Shown piece after piece: positions 31,160 through 43,284 of a stretch of DNA of 64,000 nt. The notes under the pieces are model-generated. The model was not told the DNA's origin. It made no database searches and saw only the letters and a list, made by a program, of their open reading frames with translations. Source of the stretch: Cytospora piceicola (Eukaryota; Ascomycota; Sordariomycetes; Diaporthales; Cytosporaceae); the NCBI GenBank assembly GCA_023375675.1, contig JALQBC010000034.1, positions 310,001 to 374,000 of the forward strand, given 5' to 3'. A program made the position numbers and the translations under genes. Within the stretch, counting starts at the first letter, position 1; each line of letters begins with the position of its first letter.

Positions 31160-34100
31160 CTTGAATTATCCGGGTGGCGTTTTATGCCACCGGGTCGAAC
31201 TTCCTTCTTGTTGTTCGGTTTGTCCTTCTCTAAATTTCGCTCTCTCCCTCTCTCCCAATAGTTTCTGATATTACTGTTGTTGTTGTTTTTGTTGTTGTTT
31301 GCCTTGCTTGCTTCAGTGTTGGACGTTTCCCTGGCGATGGATGCCCCCTGATATCCCGGCTCTCATAACGGGGTGTGTGTATCAGTAGGTGTTGTTGAGG
31401 CGCGATGTTCGAAGGCCGGTAGTCGATGGGAGATGTTTGTCAGTGCCAATACGGCAAGCAAAATGGAAGGAGGGGGACCCTCTCGCAAGGATATACTCCA
31501 GATGGGTCCATTGCTATATGTAGTAGACGCGAGGGCAAACCCTTTCCTGGTCTCTCCTTCACTGCGCTTGCTAGTCTACGACCGGCATCGCTTGGCACCA
31601 GCAATAAGAGCAATTATTACACACATGGTATGATGAGATGGGCCCCCCGGCCTAGGACAATGCATGTGCCTGCGTGCCCCTGCAGAAAAACACAACCGTC
31701 CAGCCCATGTTTAGGGTGATCGACAGGACCAAAGTAGAGACAAGCACTTTCTTTCAGATTTTAGTCGATCTTGTCCCCATTCTGGCACTTACCCTGGCTG
31801 TAAGGCCCCAATTGTCCACAGCTGGATGGGGTTTTGGGTATTCTCCGAAGGTGGGCGGTACTGTACGGATCTGTACTCATCCAGAAACGCCAGTGCATCG
31901 ATGATCCAGATCTTCGGATGGCCGGAGGGAGCTATGTACATGCGTATATACCCAGTATACTGTGTAGAGGGGGGACAATTGCCGCGTGCCCACCAATGGG
32001 CGGATACAATGTTACCACATCGAGGTGTACATAGTAGGGTCACAGGGACCTCTGAGGGGATTGATGGGACGGTCACCCGGGTCACTGGAGGCCACCACAT
32101 ACAAGGAGAGCCCAGCGCCGGGGATACGGCGATTGTACGTGGACGAATCCAGACTCCAGATCCTCTCAACGTTGCCACTCCCTCGTTCCTAGACGGAAGT
32201 ACGACATACCGAGCTTTTCAGGCGTCAGCTGGGGTGGCTCTCGAAGAGAAGCTGATGATCATACATACACTACTCTCTGGACCACGCCCGGTCGTGGGTT
32301 TGGGTGAGGTCGGCGACCATTCGGACCGCCGCTCGGCCTACTCCCGTTATCATGAACCGGGATACTCCATGAGCATTCTTGCGGACGCCCCGTTTTTTGG
32401 GTCTGGAGACAGTTGACTAGTGCGTCGTGCTAATAAATTATTCCCGGGCCCTTGGGCGGGTCGCTGTCAAAAGGGGGCACAGACGGGGAGAAAGGGCGAT
32501 GATGATGGTTCGGAACCTTGGGATGATAGCTCGTGCTATGCTTGTGTGTCCTGCCGCTTCGGTTTGGAGAAGGTGAAACGTCGATTTTCATCTTCAAGCA
32601 GCATGTGCGGTGGAGACGTTGGATCCCAAGCTTTTCTTCTGATGGCGTGACGTTGATGTGTCGGTTGGGGGTCGTTCTCCGGACAGCGGAACAAATTGTT
32701 TCATTTACCACAGTAACTCGATGAAACGTCTTCCGCGTATATTGAGATGCACGCCGCAGGGCGATCGATCCGGCGTCGGCGTTGGCGATCTTTTGCTATT
32801 ATGATACCCAGTATATAGTGTACCCGTGGACAGTAATGTCAGCTGCAACACTGAACCCTCCTCCTTTATAGCAGGAATGGCTCAGCTGCATGCAGTTCAC
32901 GTGCGGACCATGTCAGCATCCCTCAATTTCCAAACACTGGGAGATCGAGGTCAGATCATTAATGCAGCAGTAATGGAAGGCTGGATAAAAACAATCCAAG
33001 TGGGCGCCAGTGACAGATATGTTGGACTATGTACAAGCTCGTCAGTGTGACCCTTCCCTGATACCCAAGTAGGTTTATACCAGTTGACATAGAGTCACAC
33101 GCCCAACTATCCGGGTTCCCATGGGGGAGAGGATCTTTTGACAGCCCGTGCCATGTGGCCGGCTCCAAAACACATCCAATCAGCTGGGAAATGCGGACCC
33201 CGTCCGGGATAATGAAGGGGGCCAGGGGCCCTCGTGGCTCTTGTGGTTGGAAGACATGGCCAGAGCTTGTAGAGCTTGTGGGTCGACTGCGGTACCTGAT
33301 TGGTGAGAACCAGGTCTATCCCCTTAGCCTGCGGACTAGGAAAGGGGAGCTTTAGGTAAATGTGCAGCATTTAATCCCGACCTTGATATTGAACCATGTG
33401 TGTAAAAGATCGTCACATTTCTTCTCGTGCTGTACCCGCTCTATACGGACCACGTGGGAGTGTTCTGGCAGGCTGGTGCGAGCTGGGCAGGCGTTGCGAA
33501 TATCAATGCTTGGGCTGAGCACCAGCGTTCATGGAAAAGTTTGTATCAAGATCGATACCACGATATGCCTATTTTGATTGCCATGTAGCAAGACGGAGCC
33601 GGCGGCACAAAAGAAATAAAAATAACCATGTGCCGAGCACCGCAGAAACATCGAACTTGCGGGGGCGCCGTTGATGTTTGTGGCTTCGGGTCTATAATTC
33701 CGTCGACACAAAAAAGAGTCGGGCCAGTCCCGAGCCAGGCGACACTCTTGCGAGCGATGACGCAAAGTGAACTATCATTTGATGCGCATGATTAGATCTG
33801 GTTGTTTTTATCGAGAGTGAGCCGGGATTGAACTTCCTTGCCAGATCGGGGGACTAAATGGCCATGATGTTTTGCAGTGTTTTGCTCGTCATGCCGCCTT
33901 TGCTGGTCTGGCGAGGCAGTAGGCGACACCGAAAGCCCCGTTTGGCAATTTCATTTACACGCTAAACTTTAACTCGAGACGTTCTCTGGTCTTCTCACTA
34001 CTCCAGTACGTAACCAGTCAGAAATAATGTGGGGGTGGTGTGGATGTGCAACCCACAACGTCTTCCCCAGATGAGAAGTCACGAGGCTTCATGTATTGAT

Positions 34101-34864
34101 GGGATTGTCGGAAGTACGCTTCTAAGATTCACGGCATCCGGAACAGCCGAGTCTCTGCTAACTATTGTAATTACGATTGACTTGACTACGTCATTGCGAA
34201 TGGCACAGAATCAGGTACCCATTGCCTTACAACTACTTATTACGATACTTACGGATCTATATATGGTCTTGCTATCATTGTCGTCTGTCAGCCACATCTG
34301 TCAAACCCGTCGACAGTATACGATACGATACGATCGAGGTCGACGAGGTCGGGACGTTATGATACTCTTGTTAATGTCAGATCTAGGGTCTGCTAGAAGA
34401 AGGATATTATCCTACTGTTAATTCCTACAGTTGGTATAATGTCACGTGTCCGAGGTTAGCATAGACCAATAACTGAGACACGGGCATGACTTCTGTTATA
34501 GTGACAACCTAAGCCAGTGTGCACTAACTGGCTGGTGTACCGCCACAAGTGTACACTTAGGCATATATAACCTTAGAAGGTACCAGGCGATATCATCCAA
34601 GCCAGTGGTAACCAGTCATCCCGTCTTCCTCAAAGCCGGCTGTGTTGAAAAACGCAATGGATTCGACTCCGCCCTACAGGTGCCCAGGTGTGCCCTGATC
34701 TCTAAATTTCGCCCACCCCCAAATCTGATCTTACTGTGGCCAATAACATGCTAGATTATTGGAGCATACCTTGATATATAGGGTTGGTATTATTTGATAG
34801 TACATCAAGTTTTGAGACTAAGAAGGCTTCATTCTATAGTTACGTTCTCAGCCAATATGTGCAG
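31160..34864. other. Gene-poor region
   Basis: About 3.7 kb with no gene I can support. The longest frame (31826-32416, plus) has scattered rare codons, no motifs and no start context. The part from 32700 to 34860 is AT-richer with many short direct repeats, for example GATACGATACGATCGAGGTCGACGAGG-like sequence near 34320. Confidence 0.45.
31275..31300 (-). repeat. CAA triplet repeat in the leader of the SAT4-type gene
   Basis: TTG triplets on the plus strand, CAA on the coding strand, about 120 nt upstream of the start codon. Unstructured CAA-rich leaders are common in fungal mRNAs. Confidence 0.6.
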
Positions 34865-35167
34865 TCATGATGAGCTGGACTTACTTGAGTGGTACTCAGT
34901 AATCAAATGCAGAGGATCTTCTATTGTTACCCAAACCCCTAATGGTAATGGCTGGAATCCTCGAGAGGAATAGTTTTGCTGCGGTATGTTCAAAACTCTG
35001 AATACACCTCTGTGCCGGCCACGCACAACAACAAAGAGATTCAGCTTCGGATCCGGAATCTGAATGCTTGCGTTGAGATCTAACACTTTGACAAAGAAAG
35101 CCACCTCGGAAGCAAAAACATCATTGTCGTTTAGCTGACCATCTCGACCGCTTTTGGAAATGGCCAA
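34865..35167 (-). CDS. Possible hypothetical gene or exon, divergent from 35403
   Basis: A 100-aa frame starting MAISKSGRDG with a plausible beta-rich segment (FFVKVLDLNASIQIPDPKLN, LFVVVRGRHRGVFRVLNIP) and few low-complexity residues. Near its end, TCAA|GTAAGTCC at about 34880 is a strong donor, so the frame may continue into a further exon downstream on the minus strand. It is divergent from the unrecognised gene at 35403. No family recognised; start and 3' structure are uncertain. Confidence 0.3.
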   Translation of the reverse strand: MAISKSGRDGQLNDNDVFASEVAFFVKVLDLNASIQIPDPKLNLFVVVRGRHRGVFRVLNIPQQNYSSRGFQPLPLGVWVTIEDPLHLITEYHSSKSSSS

Positions 35168-35402
35168 GTGACAATAGCCACAAAGGCTGTCGTGTTGAAG
35201 ATTTAGAACGTGGAGGACAGTAGTCTTTTCTCATTATTTTCCGGCCTCCATCTTGAGACTCCATTTCAAATCTTGTCTTGTTTTGAGTGAAAACCACTCA
35301 CCCTACTTCCGCCGCTGTTTTTCCACAATCGGAAGTCTTAATAATTACCACCTCTGATGCATTGTGTAGCCAGCTACCCTACTCGTACGACGTTCATAAA
35401 TC

Positions 35403-36805
35403 ATGGCTTCCTCAAGCATATTTGCCAGTAGTCCGGCCCCAGACCTTGGCCTAAGCGTTGACAGGAATCCCGGAGCAAGGCCCGATGCCACGCGAAACTT
35501 ATTGATGCTTGCCCCTGACACCGATCAGTTTACTTACAGTAACTTCAACGCAACTCGTAACAACCAGGGTGCCCGAGCCATCAGGACCCTGATCAGTCAG
35601 AACCTGGCAGGGGCATGCATGCCAATACCAGCCTGTGTGATCAACTTGCCGCAAAACATGGAGTTTACCGACAATCGCCTCACCGCCAATGACCATGCCG
35701 GGAAGCTGTTCGAGGATATCATTGATCTCGTCCGCGAGTTGAAAGTCAAGGCGGATCGATGGGACGCCTACGAGGCAGGGCAGAGGCTTTCTGGAAACAA
35801 CGTGCAACTCAATGATGTATTCTCCCAGAACTCAACTGCCGCTACGAGACCATATTTGGATGAAGCGATACACCGGTTCATAGACGTGCGACTGCGAACA
35901 AGTAAGTATTATTTATTGTGTATAAGCGTTATCCTACTGCCCAGGCAGAAAACACCTGAATGCAGGCCTCTTCAGAAAACTTTGCCTGATTCAGTGTTCG
36001 TTCCTTTTCATTTCCCACCAAACATCATGCTGACCTGCGGAACAACAAAGAGTACAACGCAATTGTGAGAGCGCTCAGTGTCGAAGAGGCCCCGCCAAAC
36101 GCCTTTGAGGCTGCAAATAACCCAAAAAATGATCCAATCCGTGACCGTTACCGTCAAATCAACAATATTGTGCATGGAGGAGACATTGAGATGGATCTTC
36201 GGCTCTATAACCTGAGGACTGATGTGATCAACGCCAGACACCCAAGAGTTGCACCCCTTCCCGACAGATTGCACCAGCATGTATTTGAAGATGGGTTTAT
36301 GAGATTCTATGGCGGCCTTACGATGGCTTCAGCGGAGTTCTTGCGTAAGACCCTGGGCCCCCCTCCCTGAGAAGCCTTTAACTACTTACACGGAGGTGTA
36401 CGGTTCGAAAGGGGTTAGCTAACGTGCATATGTCCAGTCTCACAACGAGCGAGGGAACCAAGGGCTCGCAGGGCTGTCAAATTCATCAATATGTTCCATA
36501 CATATTGGGATGATGAGTTGCAGCTCCTCAGGAAAGATGGTGACAACAAAGCCAGGGCTGAAATTATACGCATGCGCAATGACCGACGACTTCTCGACGA
36601 CTATACGAATGAGATCAACCGTATGGCTAACGTAGCAGCTAAAGGTGGCATTATAACCAACAACGATTGGATATATTTGGAAACCAGATGCCGTTATCAG
36701 CAGGCTCTCGCAGCGGCCAGAAATTGGGGCGGATGGAGGGCCGCACATCGGAGACAGGCCTGGGCACCCGTGAACCATTTGGTAGACAGAAATGGAGAAC
36801 TTTGA
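35403..36805 (+). CDS. Unrecognised protein, three exons
   Basis: Exons 35403-35905, 35995-36344 and 36438-36805 give 406 aa in one frame. The second junction (C|GTAAGA .. CCAG|TC) is clear. At the first, only the CAG ending at 35994 leads into an open frame, which requires the donor GTATTA at 35906 rather than the stronger overlapping GTAAGT at 35902; this boundary is the least certain. The product is soluble-looking and mostly helical, with a Ser/Ala-rich start, FEDIIDLVRELKVKADRWDAYE, a middle part (RDRYRQINNIVHGGDIEMDLR) and a basic C-terminal part with REPRARRAVKFINMFHTYWDD. There is no signal peptide, membrane helix or motif I recognise. Probably lineage-restricted. Confidence 0.55.
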
Positions 36806-37150
36806 CGTGTAGGAGGTTCGCGTTGCGGATTTAGAAGCAGAGGTCAGATGTCTGGTGTTTTGGTCAGGGGGGTTCAGGACAGCTTTATACGAAGGGATGC
36901 GCGTGGATATGTTAGTTATATATGTGTTGCCTACTTATTTATTATCTCACCATAGAACATGTCTTGGTTATATGTATCTTTCATCTTCGTTCCATCGTCT
37001 CGGGCCTTGGTTCTTGTACCAGTCTCGAGAAAAGTTCGAAATAACAGTCGATTTGACTCTTCAAAAATCCCCATAAATTTGATTGCAATGCTCCTTTCTC
37101 CTGCACGTCCTCGAGGTGGGTGAGTAGAGGTCCTTGGTGTTGTCAACTGG
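36806..37150. other. Convergent 3' intergenic region
   Basis: 345 nt between the ends of two convergent genes. Nothing else seen. Confidence 0.5.
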
Positions 37151-38072
37151 TCACGACCAATAATAAGAGCAAATATCTACGCCGTGGAAATCATCCTTAT
37201 ACATCTCGCCCTTCTCATCCCCACCCGCACCGGCACAAACCAACAACGGCATGAAGTGCTCTGCTCCATTCCGCGGGTGCATGTCATACGCATGTGGCAA
37301 ACTCCTCCACCCAGCCAGCTTCTTGCCCCTCTCCTGCACGTCCTCCTCCAGCACGGCGTCCGTCAGCGCGTGGTTCCACGCCTTCGTCTTGGACTTCAGC
37401 TCCCTGACGACGGACGGGTGCCCGCCCATGAGCGCGAACATGTTGGGCAGGTTGTGCAGGGACGCGAAGCCCGAGCCCACGATGGCCACGTTCGAGTCCC
37501 GCAGCGCCGACAGGGCCCGGCCCAGGCGCACGTGCTCCCCCGGGTCCTCGCTCCTCAGCACGCTCAGCTGCACGATGGGCACGTCCGCCTCGGGGTTGAT
37601 GAGCAGGAAGGGGATGAACACGCCGTGGTCCCAGCCCCGCTTCTCGTCCATCACGGGCTGGAAGCCCGCATCCTCGAGCGCCGCCTTGACCTCCCCTGCC
37701 GCCTCGGGCGACCCGGGCGCCGGGTACTTGAGCTGGTATGACTCCTTGGGGAAGCCGCCGTAGTCGTAGTAGAGCTGGTGGGAGGCCGCGGACGAGATGG
37801 TGGGGTGCGCCTCGGACCAGTGTGCTGTGACGACGACGATGGCTCTGGGGGCGTCGGGTGTGCCGAGCTTGAGGATCTGAGGAACGCGCTCTTTGAGTGA
37901 TTTGACGATGGATGCGTGGCCTGGGTCGCCTAGGACTGGCAGGGGACCTGTGGAAGGTGTGTTAGGTTCTGGTGCTTTCCCACCCGGGCCTGGATGATCC
38001 TGGAGTGTCTCAGTGGAGGAGAGATCACTTACCTCCACCGTGACTGAGGCTGATGACTGCTCCGCGAGTCAT
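37151..38072 (-). CDS. DODA-type extradiol aromatic ring-opening dioxygenase
   Basis: Exons 38033-38072 and 37151-37947 (85-nt intron) encode 278 aa. The first exon supplies MTRGAVISLSHGGG, whose His11 is a metal ligand. The rest follows the class III (LigB-like) 4,5-DOPA dioxygenase plan: TAHWSE with His56, YYDYGGFP, the GWDHG with catalytic-type His121, FLLINPEADVPIVQLS, SGFASLHNL with His178, and GAEHFMPLLVCAGA with His244. Members cleave catechol-type rings with a bound metal (iron or zinc); in plants and fungi they form betalain precursors or act on other catechols. The natural substrate here is not evident. The frame upstream of the acceptor is intronic although it stays open. Confidence 0.9.
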
Positions 38073-40263
38073 ATTGTTCGAAAGGGCTTTAGTGAAGATT
38101 GACCTTGTAAGTTGAGGAATATGCATGGGTTTAATTCATTGGGGCAATGAAGATCTTATGTGACTGAAGCTGATTCGTCTTGTATATACCTACACTTAAG
38201 CACATGGGCTGTATGGTTAGGTGGTCTCACAGCAAGGGTAAGCAGTGTGGAGTCTCGGTCCGTAAGCCTTTCAAATCCAAATGCTGTGAGGGGACTGAAC
38301 GGATTTGTGAATGTTTGTCAGCGTTCGTTTCGCTGTGCCCACGCCGTCATCCGCAGTGATTACCTAAGTGTTCATTCAAGTACGTCCTACGCGTGGCTGT
38401 GTCACAAATCCCGTGGCTGAGTCTCTCCCCTGAAATGTTAGAAATATATTAAAGATAATCTCGCGTTGAAATCTAGTCAAATATGTCAAATTTCTTCTGC
38501 GCACAGCTTGAAGCCCTGGAGTACATATATCACCGCGGATATAGTCGAGTGTAGTTCTCCTGTCTGCATAGCTCTAGTTTTTAATGCTACTCGACTTTTC
38601 GTGCTATCTCTCCGGTCGATGGCATCGGCTTGTTCAATCGCTCTCAACCGGTAATATGATTTTCTCAATCGTGCAAGGTTTCCAAAAGGTTTCCAAGGTT
38701 CCAATCCACTCAGCTCACCTGTTACATGGATACGGGACATTACTCGTAGTTTATGATACAGGAAGGTAGAAACGAGGAAGAATACAGTCAGACTGAAGTA
38801 GATGAAATATAATTATATGTATATCGATGTTGACAATACATGTATCAGTCAATACTACTACCGGAAAGGAATAGGGAGCAAAAGTAGGTATATAATAGTT
38901 GGAGGGGTTTGCTCGCACGCTCAGCCCTTGGAGTACGGTAGTTGCAATATGAGTACTCAAGCACTTACATGTCTCGAGGTTGACTAGAATGACCCTGCAC
39001 TAAAAGGGGCACCGTTGCATAACTACGGTGCAGTTTTCTCGTGAGGTGTGCTTGCTACATGTAGTCTTGGAGGCTGTTGGGCTTACTTATTGTTGATAAC
39101 AACAGATGATATTCGAGTGATCAGACCAACTAGTATGGGAGTAAGTAGAGATGGGTTCCATGACCATATTACAACTGTCGAATCTTTCAAGACTCCAGGC
39201 CTGGGCTGGTCCGGCTTCGCGTGCAACCCCTTCTTCACTCCCGGAGCAATGGGCACTCTCATCACGAAAGTCCTTACTGAGTTGGTACCTACTTAGGTAG
39301 GTTTACATAATCGCGAGTAAGTGTAAGTGAATGCCGAATGCAACAGGCCTTCGCTATCAAAAATAAAGTTTGTCGCATGCAGTATGTCGAAACCCGCTGG
39401 GGTCTCTGCCAACGTCCTCTCCCAACCTCGCCTTGTTTCATAAGATGCGGTACTACCACTCAACACTTCTATCGGCAGTGATCGCCAATAGATAGGCCGT
39501 ATTTCCAACGAGGAAGTCTTAGGATGAAGCCATCCAGAAAGCTCAGCCTCCTCCTGTTTGCAACCAACCATAACATAAGGCCCAAATTTGCCCTTGGCTG
39601 TTCCACCTATTCTTTTAGCCCGCAATGCCGGTCGCCCGCTTCCCGAAATCAAAAGAACCTTAGAATGTGACAAGTCTTATCTTGATTCAACGTCTCGATA
39701 TGCATCAAACAGGGGATATTCAGCTGAACCGTGCTGTCACGCTGAAGAGGATTACGCCCTAAAGCATCTCACTCGCCCGCGAGCTCACGTCTGGCCCCAC
39801 AGGCGACCCATTCAGGTTACAGAACACCCAGCCAAGAATTATGCAGTAAGATGAGCTCCGCCAGGCACCCAATAAGCTTTTACCCTCGAGGACTGCACGA
39901 TTCAGCTGTTTGATCCCACAAGTTCACGGCATGGGCCGCTTCTGCAGGTAGCGTGTCAGTGGCCCCCTTGTGTACGATGTGAGGGCATATATAGAAATTC
40001 TGCCTTGCCAACCGAGCCGTCTTCTTCCTCTCTGGTTGGAAGTGGTCATCGACAACATTCTTGAACAGAATAAAAGTCCGGTGCTGGTTCTGGTTCAGCC
40101 ACCCCGACGGTGTCGTTCTTTTTTATTTTTTTCAGTCACTCCTTTGACAGTCATTCGTTATTTCATGTGTTCCTGAAGCCTTGAAACCCAGTCACTCTTT
40201 GTTCTCTAACCACCGTCTATCTTTTAAATTTCCAACCCTGCAATTTCGTATACAATAGTGGCA
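38073..40263. other. Gene-free region between DODA and secreted-protein genes
   Basis: About 2.2 kb between divergent genes. No frame has a recognisable product; the longest (39293-39673, minus) has no motif. It contains a GGTACCTACTTAGGTAGG element near 39288 and a T-rich stretch near 40115-40135 before the secreted-protein gene. Confidence 0.5.
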
Positions 40264-41759
40264 ATGAGGCTCTCCCTCGGACTTGTGTCCCTTCTCATGG
40301 GCGCCGCCTACGCAGCCCCGGCACCTCTAGTCACTCGATATGAGAATACAACACATGCATCAGTCCCGGAGACTTCGAAGCTGAAACTCATTCCAGTATC
40401 AACCGCAAACAGGGTCAATACCGTAGGGCGCAATATTGCCCCTACCAAGAACCTCAACCTCGCATGGCAGACAGCCGACAATGCAAGTCTTGTTGCTGTG
40501 TCTTTGAGCATGCAACACCCGGCGGTTGTACTTGAGGATGTTGACGATGTCACTGCAGTTGATTGTACCGGACAGGCTTCCGTGGCAGTAACTTTCAGTG
40601 ATGCGGACGCTTTCGACGAGGCACTCAGCTCATGGAGCGGACTCAACGACAGCTTCGTCCTTGTCACAAATCATCTCGGTGACTGTGATACGGAGTTGGA
40701 ACGGTCCTTCTTTGTTGCTGATACCGATACACTCGCTTCTTATGAAGCTAACTTCACAATCATTGCGAAGGCGGAGAAGAAGGATGTATATAGCACGGCA
40801 GGTAAGTACAAGCACTAGGTTGTTCATGTTTTGTCCAGAGACAGCATGATAAGACCTTTTCCAAATCAAAAGACCAGAAGACTAACTGGCTCGCAGATGG
40901 CACCGAGATCAACTTCAACAATGTGGCAACACCAACTAGTGATATTGACAAGCGCGGAATTACCCTCAACAAAGAGGGCTTGACCTTGGCATATAACTAC
41001 TCAACCCCTTCCGAGCAGACCATCTTCAGCGATGACCACACCACTATTGTTCTTCACGAGGCCCAAGTCAACAACTCGGTCACATACTCCGGCCACGTCA
41101 AGTGGAAGCTGTTGAGCGGCGTCACCGAGTTCACGATCGACATCGACAAGTCCATGTGGCACCACGCGGACCTGACCTTCGCGGTCGACGCCAAGTTGGC
41201 CCAAACCTGGAGCTGGGCCCCCGACCCTCTGACCTACTCCTTCATCGACGTCCCGGGCATCCTCTCCCTGGGCCCCTCTGCCGGCATCAGCTTCGGCGGC
41301 TCCATCACCGCCGAGGCCGGCGGCTCCGTCAAGGCCGACTTCACCTCCAGCATGCCCAACGGCACCATCCACCTCGACTTCATCAACTGGGACGAGAGCA
41401 CCTCCGCTGGCTGGACCGCCGAGCACGATGCGACCTTCAACGTCACCGAGGACGTCAAGGTCACCCTCAAGCCCTTTGTCGACTTCACCGTCGAGTTCGC
41501 GTGCAACCTGTTCGACGGGCTGATCGACCTGTCCACCGGCGTCAAGGCCGAGCCGTCCTTCCCATTCATCACGGCCGCCACTGCCACCCAGGACTTCAAT
41601 GCCACGGGGGCTGTTTCCTACCCCAACACGACGTGTGCCAATGGCCTGAGCGAGGAGGTGGACTTCGAGTTCGCGGTCATCGCCTTTGCGACGAGTTGGG
41701 ACAACACTACCCTGTACGACTACAAGGATGATATCTACAAAGGGTGCATCGACTGGTAG
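40264..41759 (+). CDS. Secreted protein with DUF7029/DUF7223-like architecture
   Basis: Exons 40264-40801 and 40897-41759 encode 466 aa. The start codon at 40264 opens a clear signal peptide (MRLSLGLVSLLMGAAYAAPAP). The first domain (about 55-160) includes NLAWQTADNASLVAVSLSMQHPAVVLE and the acidic VTVTF-like strand with DCTGQASVAV; the second (about 215-420) is beta-rich, with VKWKLLSGVTEFTIDIDKSMWHHADL, IDVPGILSLGPSAGISFGGS and FVDFTVEFACNLFDG. Several NxS/T sites suggest N-glycosylation. This layout recalls fungal secreted proteins annotated with DUF7029 and DUF7223; that domain assignment is from memory and moderate. No enzymatic motif is visible. Likely cell-surface or extracellular. Confidence 0.78.
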
Positions 41760-42702
41760 ACCAAGCGCGTGTCGGAAGTGTCAAGCTGATGACTCAAGTA
41801 GTCAAGTCTCTCAAGTGACTGCGTTGAATACAAATCTGTACGGCTGGGTGGATAGGGCACAAGAGACAGGAAGAGATACCCCTGGTAACAAGAGATGAGA
41901 CGGAAAAAGGGACTTTGCTTTCAAACAAATCATGCCGCCGGGTGGGCTGTTACTTTCTGGTGAAAGAAGGAAGGTTGAAGTAGGTCGAATTCATTCTTGC
42001 ACATAGTTTCAGTCAAATTCTTTATATACTTAGGTGATGAGAATCGTGTCCCTGGGCCGGTCCATACTGCATCGCGTTTTGAACAAGTTTAGTTATGTAT
42101 GCATAACGTACTGGTACTTCGTGTCAGGGATGGCTCAACACGATCTGGGTCAAACTGAAGAAACAGGCACGTTTGTATGTGTGTTTACAGTCTTCAATTC
42201 CAGTGTGTGTTGTTGTCTGTAAACAAACAGGCCTAAAGCCTAAGGGAAGGGAAGGAAATAGGTGTAAATAAAGGAAGTAACGCTGTAGGCCTGATTACGG
42301 AACACTTCGTGCCTCTTTAGTTTGTTTCGAACTCGTACCTTCTCAAGTATCGTGAATGATAACAATGATGTTGGTAAAATGTGTTACTCTCACTATTATT
42401 CAATGTTGATGCCCCGGTTACTCATGCCAAACATTTTGAATCGCATCATGCCTGCAAACCCTCCCGGATTTACACCAGTGAGATATTGGAAATATGCCGT
42501 AATGGATTATCGTCGAGCGGCGTCAACGCATCTCGCCATTCATAATAACACTCTACACCGTGGTATAATATTGCCCGCTGGTCCAGCACCTCTTCACTGC
42601 TCGGAGCTCACTCACATCGCCAGTCCATCTGCTTCCAACTTTCCTGTCTGCAAGTCGAAACCCATCGTTGTACCCTCGCCTCGCAATGAATATGTTCCCG
42701 CT
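41760..42702. other. Convergent 3' intergenic region
   Basis: About 0.9 kb between convergent genes. A plus-strand frame at 42322-42840 runs antisense into the small secreted protein gene and is regarded as a shadow. Confidence 0.5.
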
Positions 42703-43284
42703 TTAAAGGGAGACGGTAGGCATGGTGGCGTTGCAAGTGTAACCGTAGTCGCTGTTGGCAACGTAGGAGAGCTGGCAGCTGGAGCTGCAGTTCTCCTCAC
42801 ACTCTGGGGCAGATTCGGGGACACTGTTGATTTGTGTTAGCTACATGCATGTCGGAATAAAAACGGGGTACACGATCAGGCCGTTGAGTTTCGGAGTCCA
42901 CGGAGCGGGCACTGTCGACAGTTCTGGAGCCGGTCGGTTTGGTGGATCCGGGAAGAAAGGGGGGGAGGCTCGTGCAATTCTCCCAATGGCGAGCAATAGA
43001 CCAGAAACTCACACGAGGACGCTGCCTTGGCAGCTGGCGTGCTTGGAAATACAAGCCTGGTTCCTCTCGACCGTGTCGCAGACCGGGCACCATCGCTGGT
43101 ACTCGATCAGGGTGTTGGCACCACCCAGTCCTCCTGCGACACCAGGAGTGCGGGCGACAAGGGCGGTGGCGGCACCGATGAAGGCAAAGAAAGCAGTGGT
43201 CTGAACGCGTTTGAGTCAGTATCGTGTCGGTAGTCATCCTCAGGGCGTCCAGGCGGGTGGCTCTCGATCTGTGGATACCTTCAT
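42703..43284 (-). CDS. Small secreted cysteine-rich protein (8 Cys), three exons
   Basis: Not visible as one open frame. Minus-strand exons 43279-43284 (ATG AAG only), 43013-43200 and 42703-42823 join to 104 aa. Support: the start lies in an ideal fungal context (ACAATCAAA before ATG) after a CACCACC leader; intron 1 (78 nt) has a CTGAC branch site 18 nt or so before CAG; intron 2 has GTGAGT and CTAAC..CAG ends; retaining intron 2 would give an immediate stop. The product begins MKTTAFFAFIGAATALVA, a signal peptide, then a Gly/Ala linker and eight cysteines at 40, 43, 52, 59, 73, 77, 81 and 95, enough for four disulfides. Size, secretion and Cys content are those of effector-like or apoplastic small proteins. 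No family recognised. Confidence 0.72.

Noticed and set aside
31826..32416. 196-aa plus-strand open frame
   Set aside because: Scattered rare codons, no motif, no splice sites; treated as chance.
39293..39673. 126-aa minus-strand open frame
   Set aside because: Looked mildly protein-like but has no motif, signal peptide or supporting start context.
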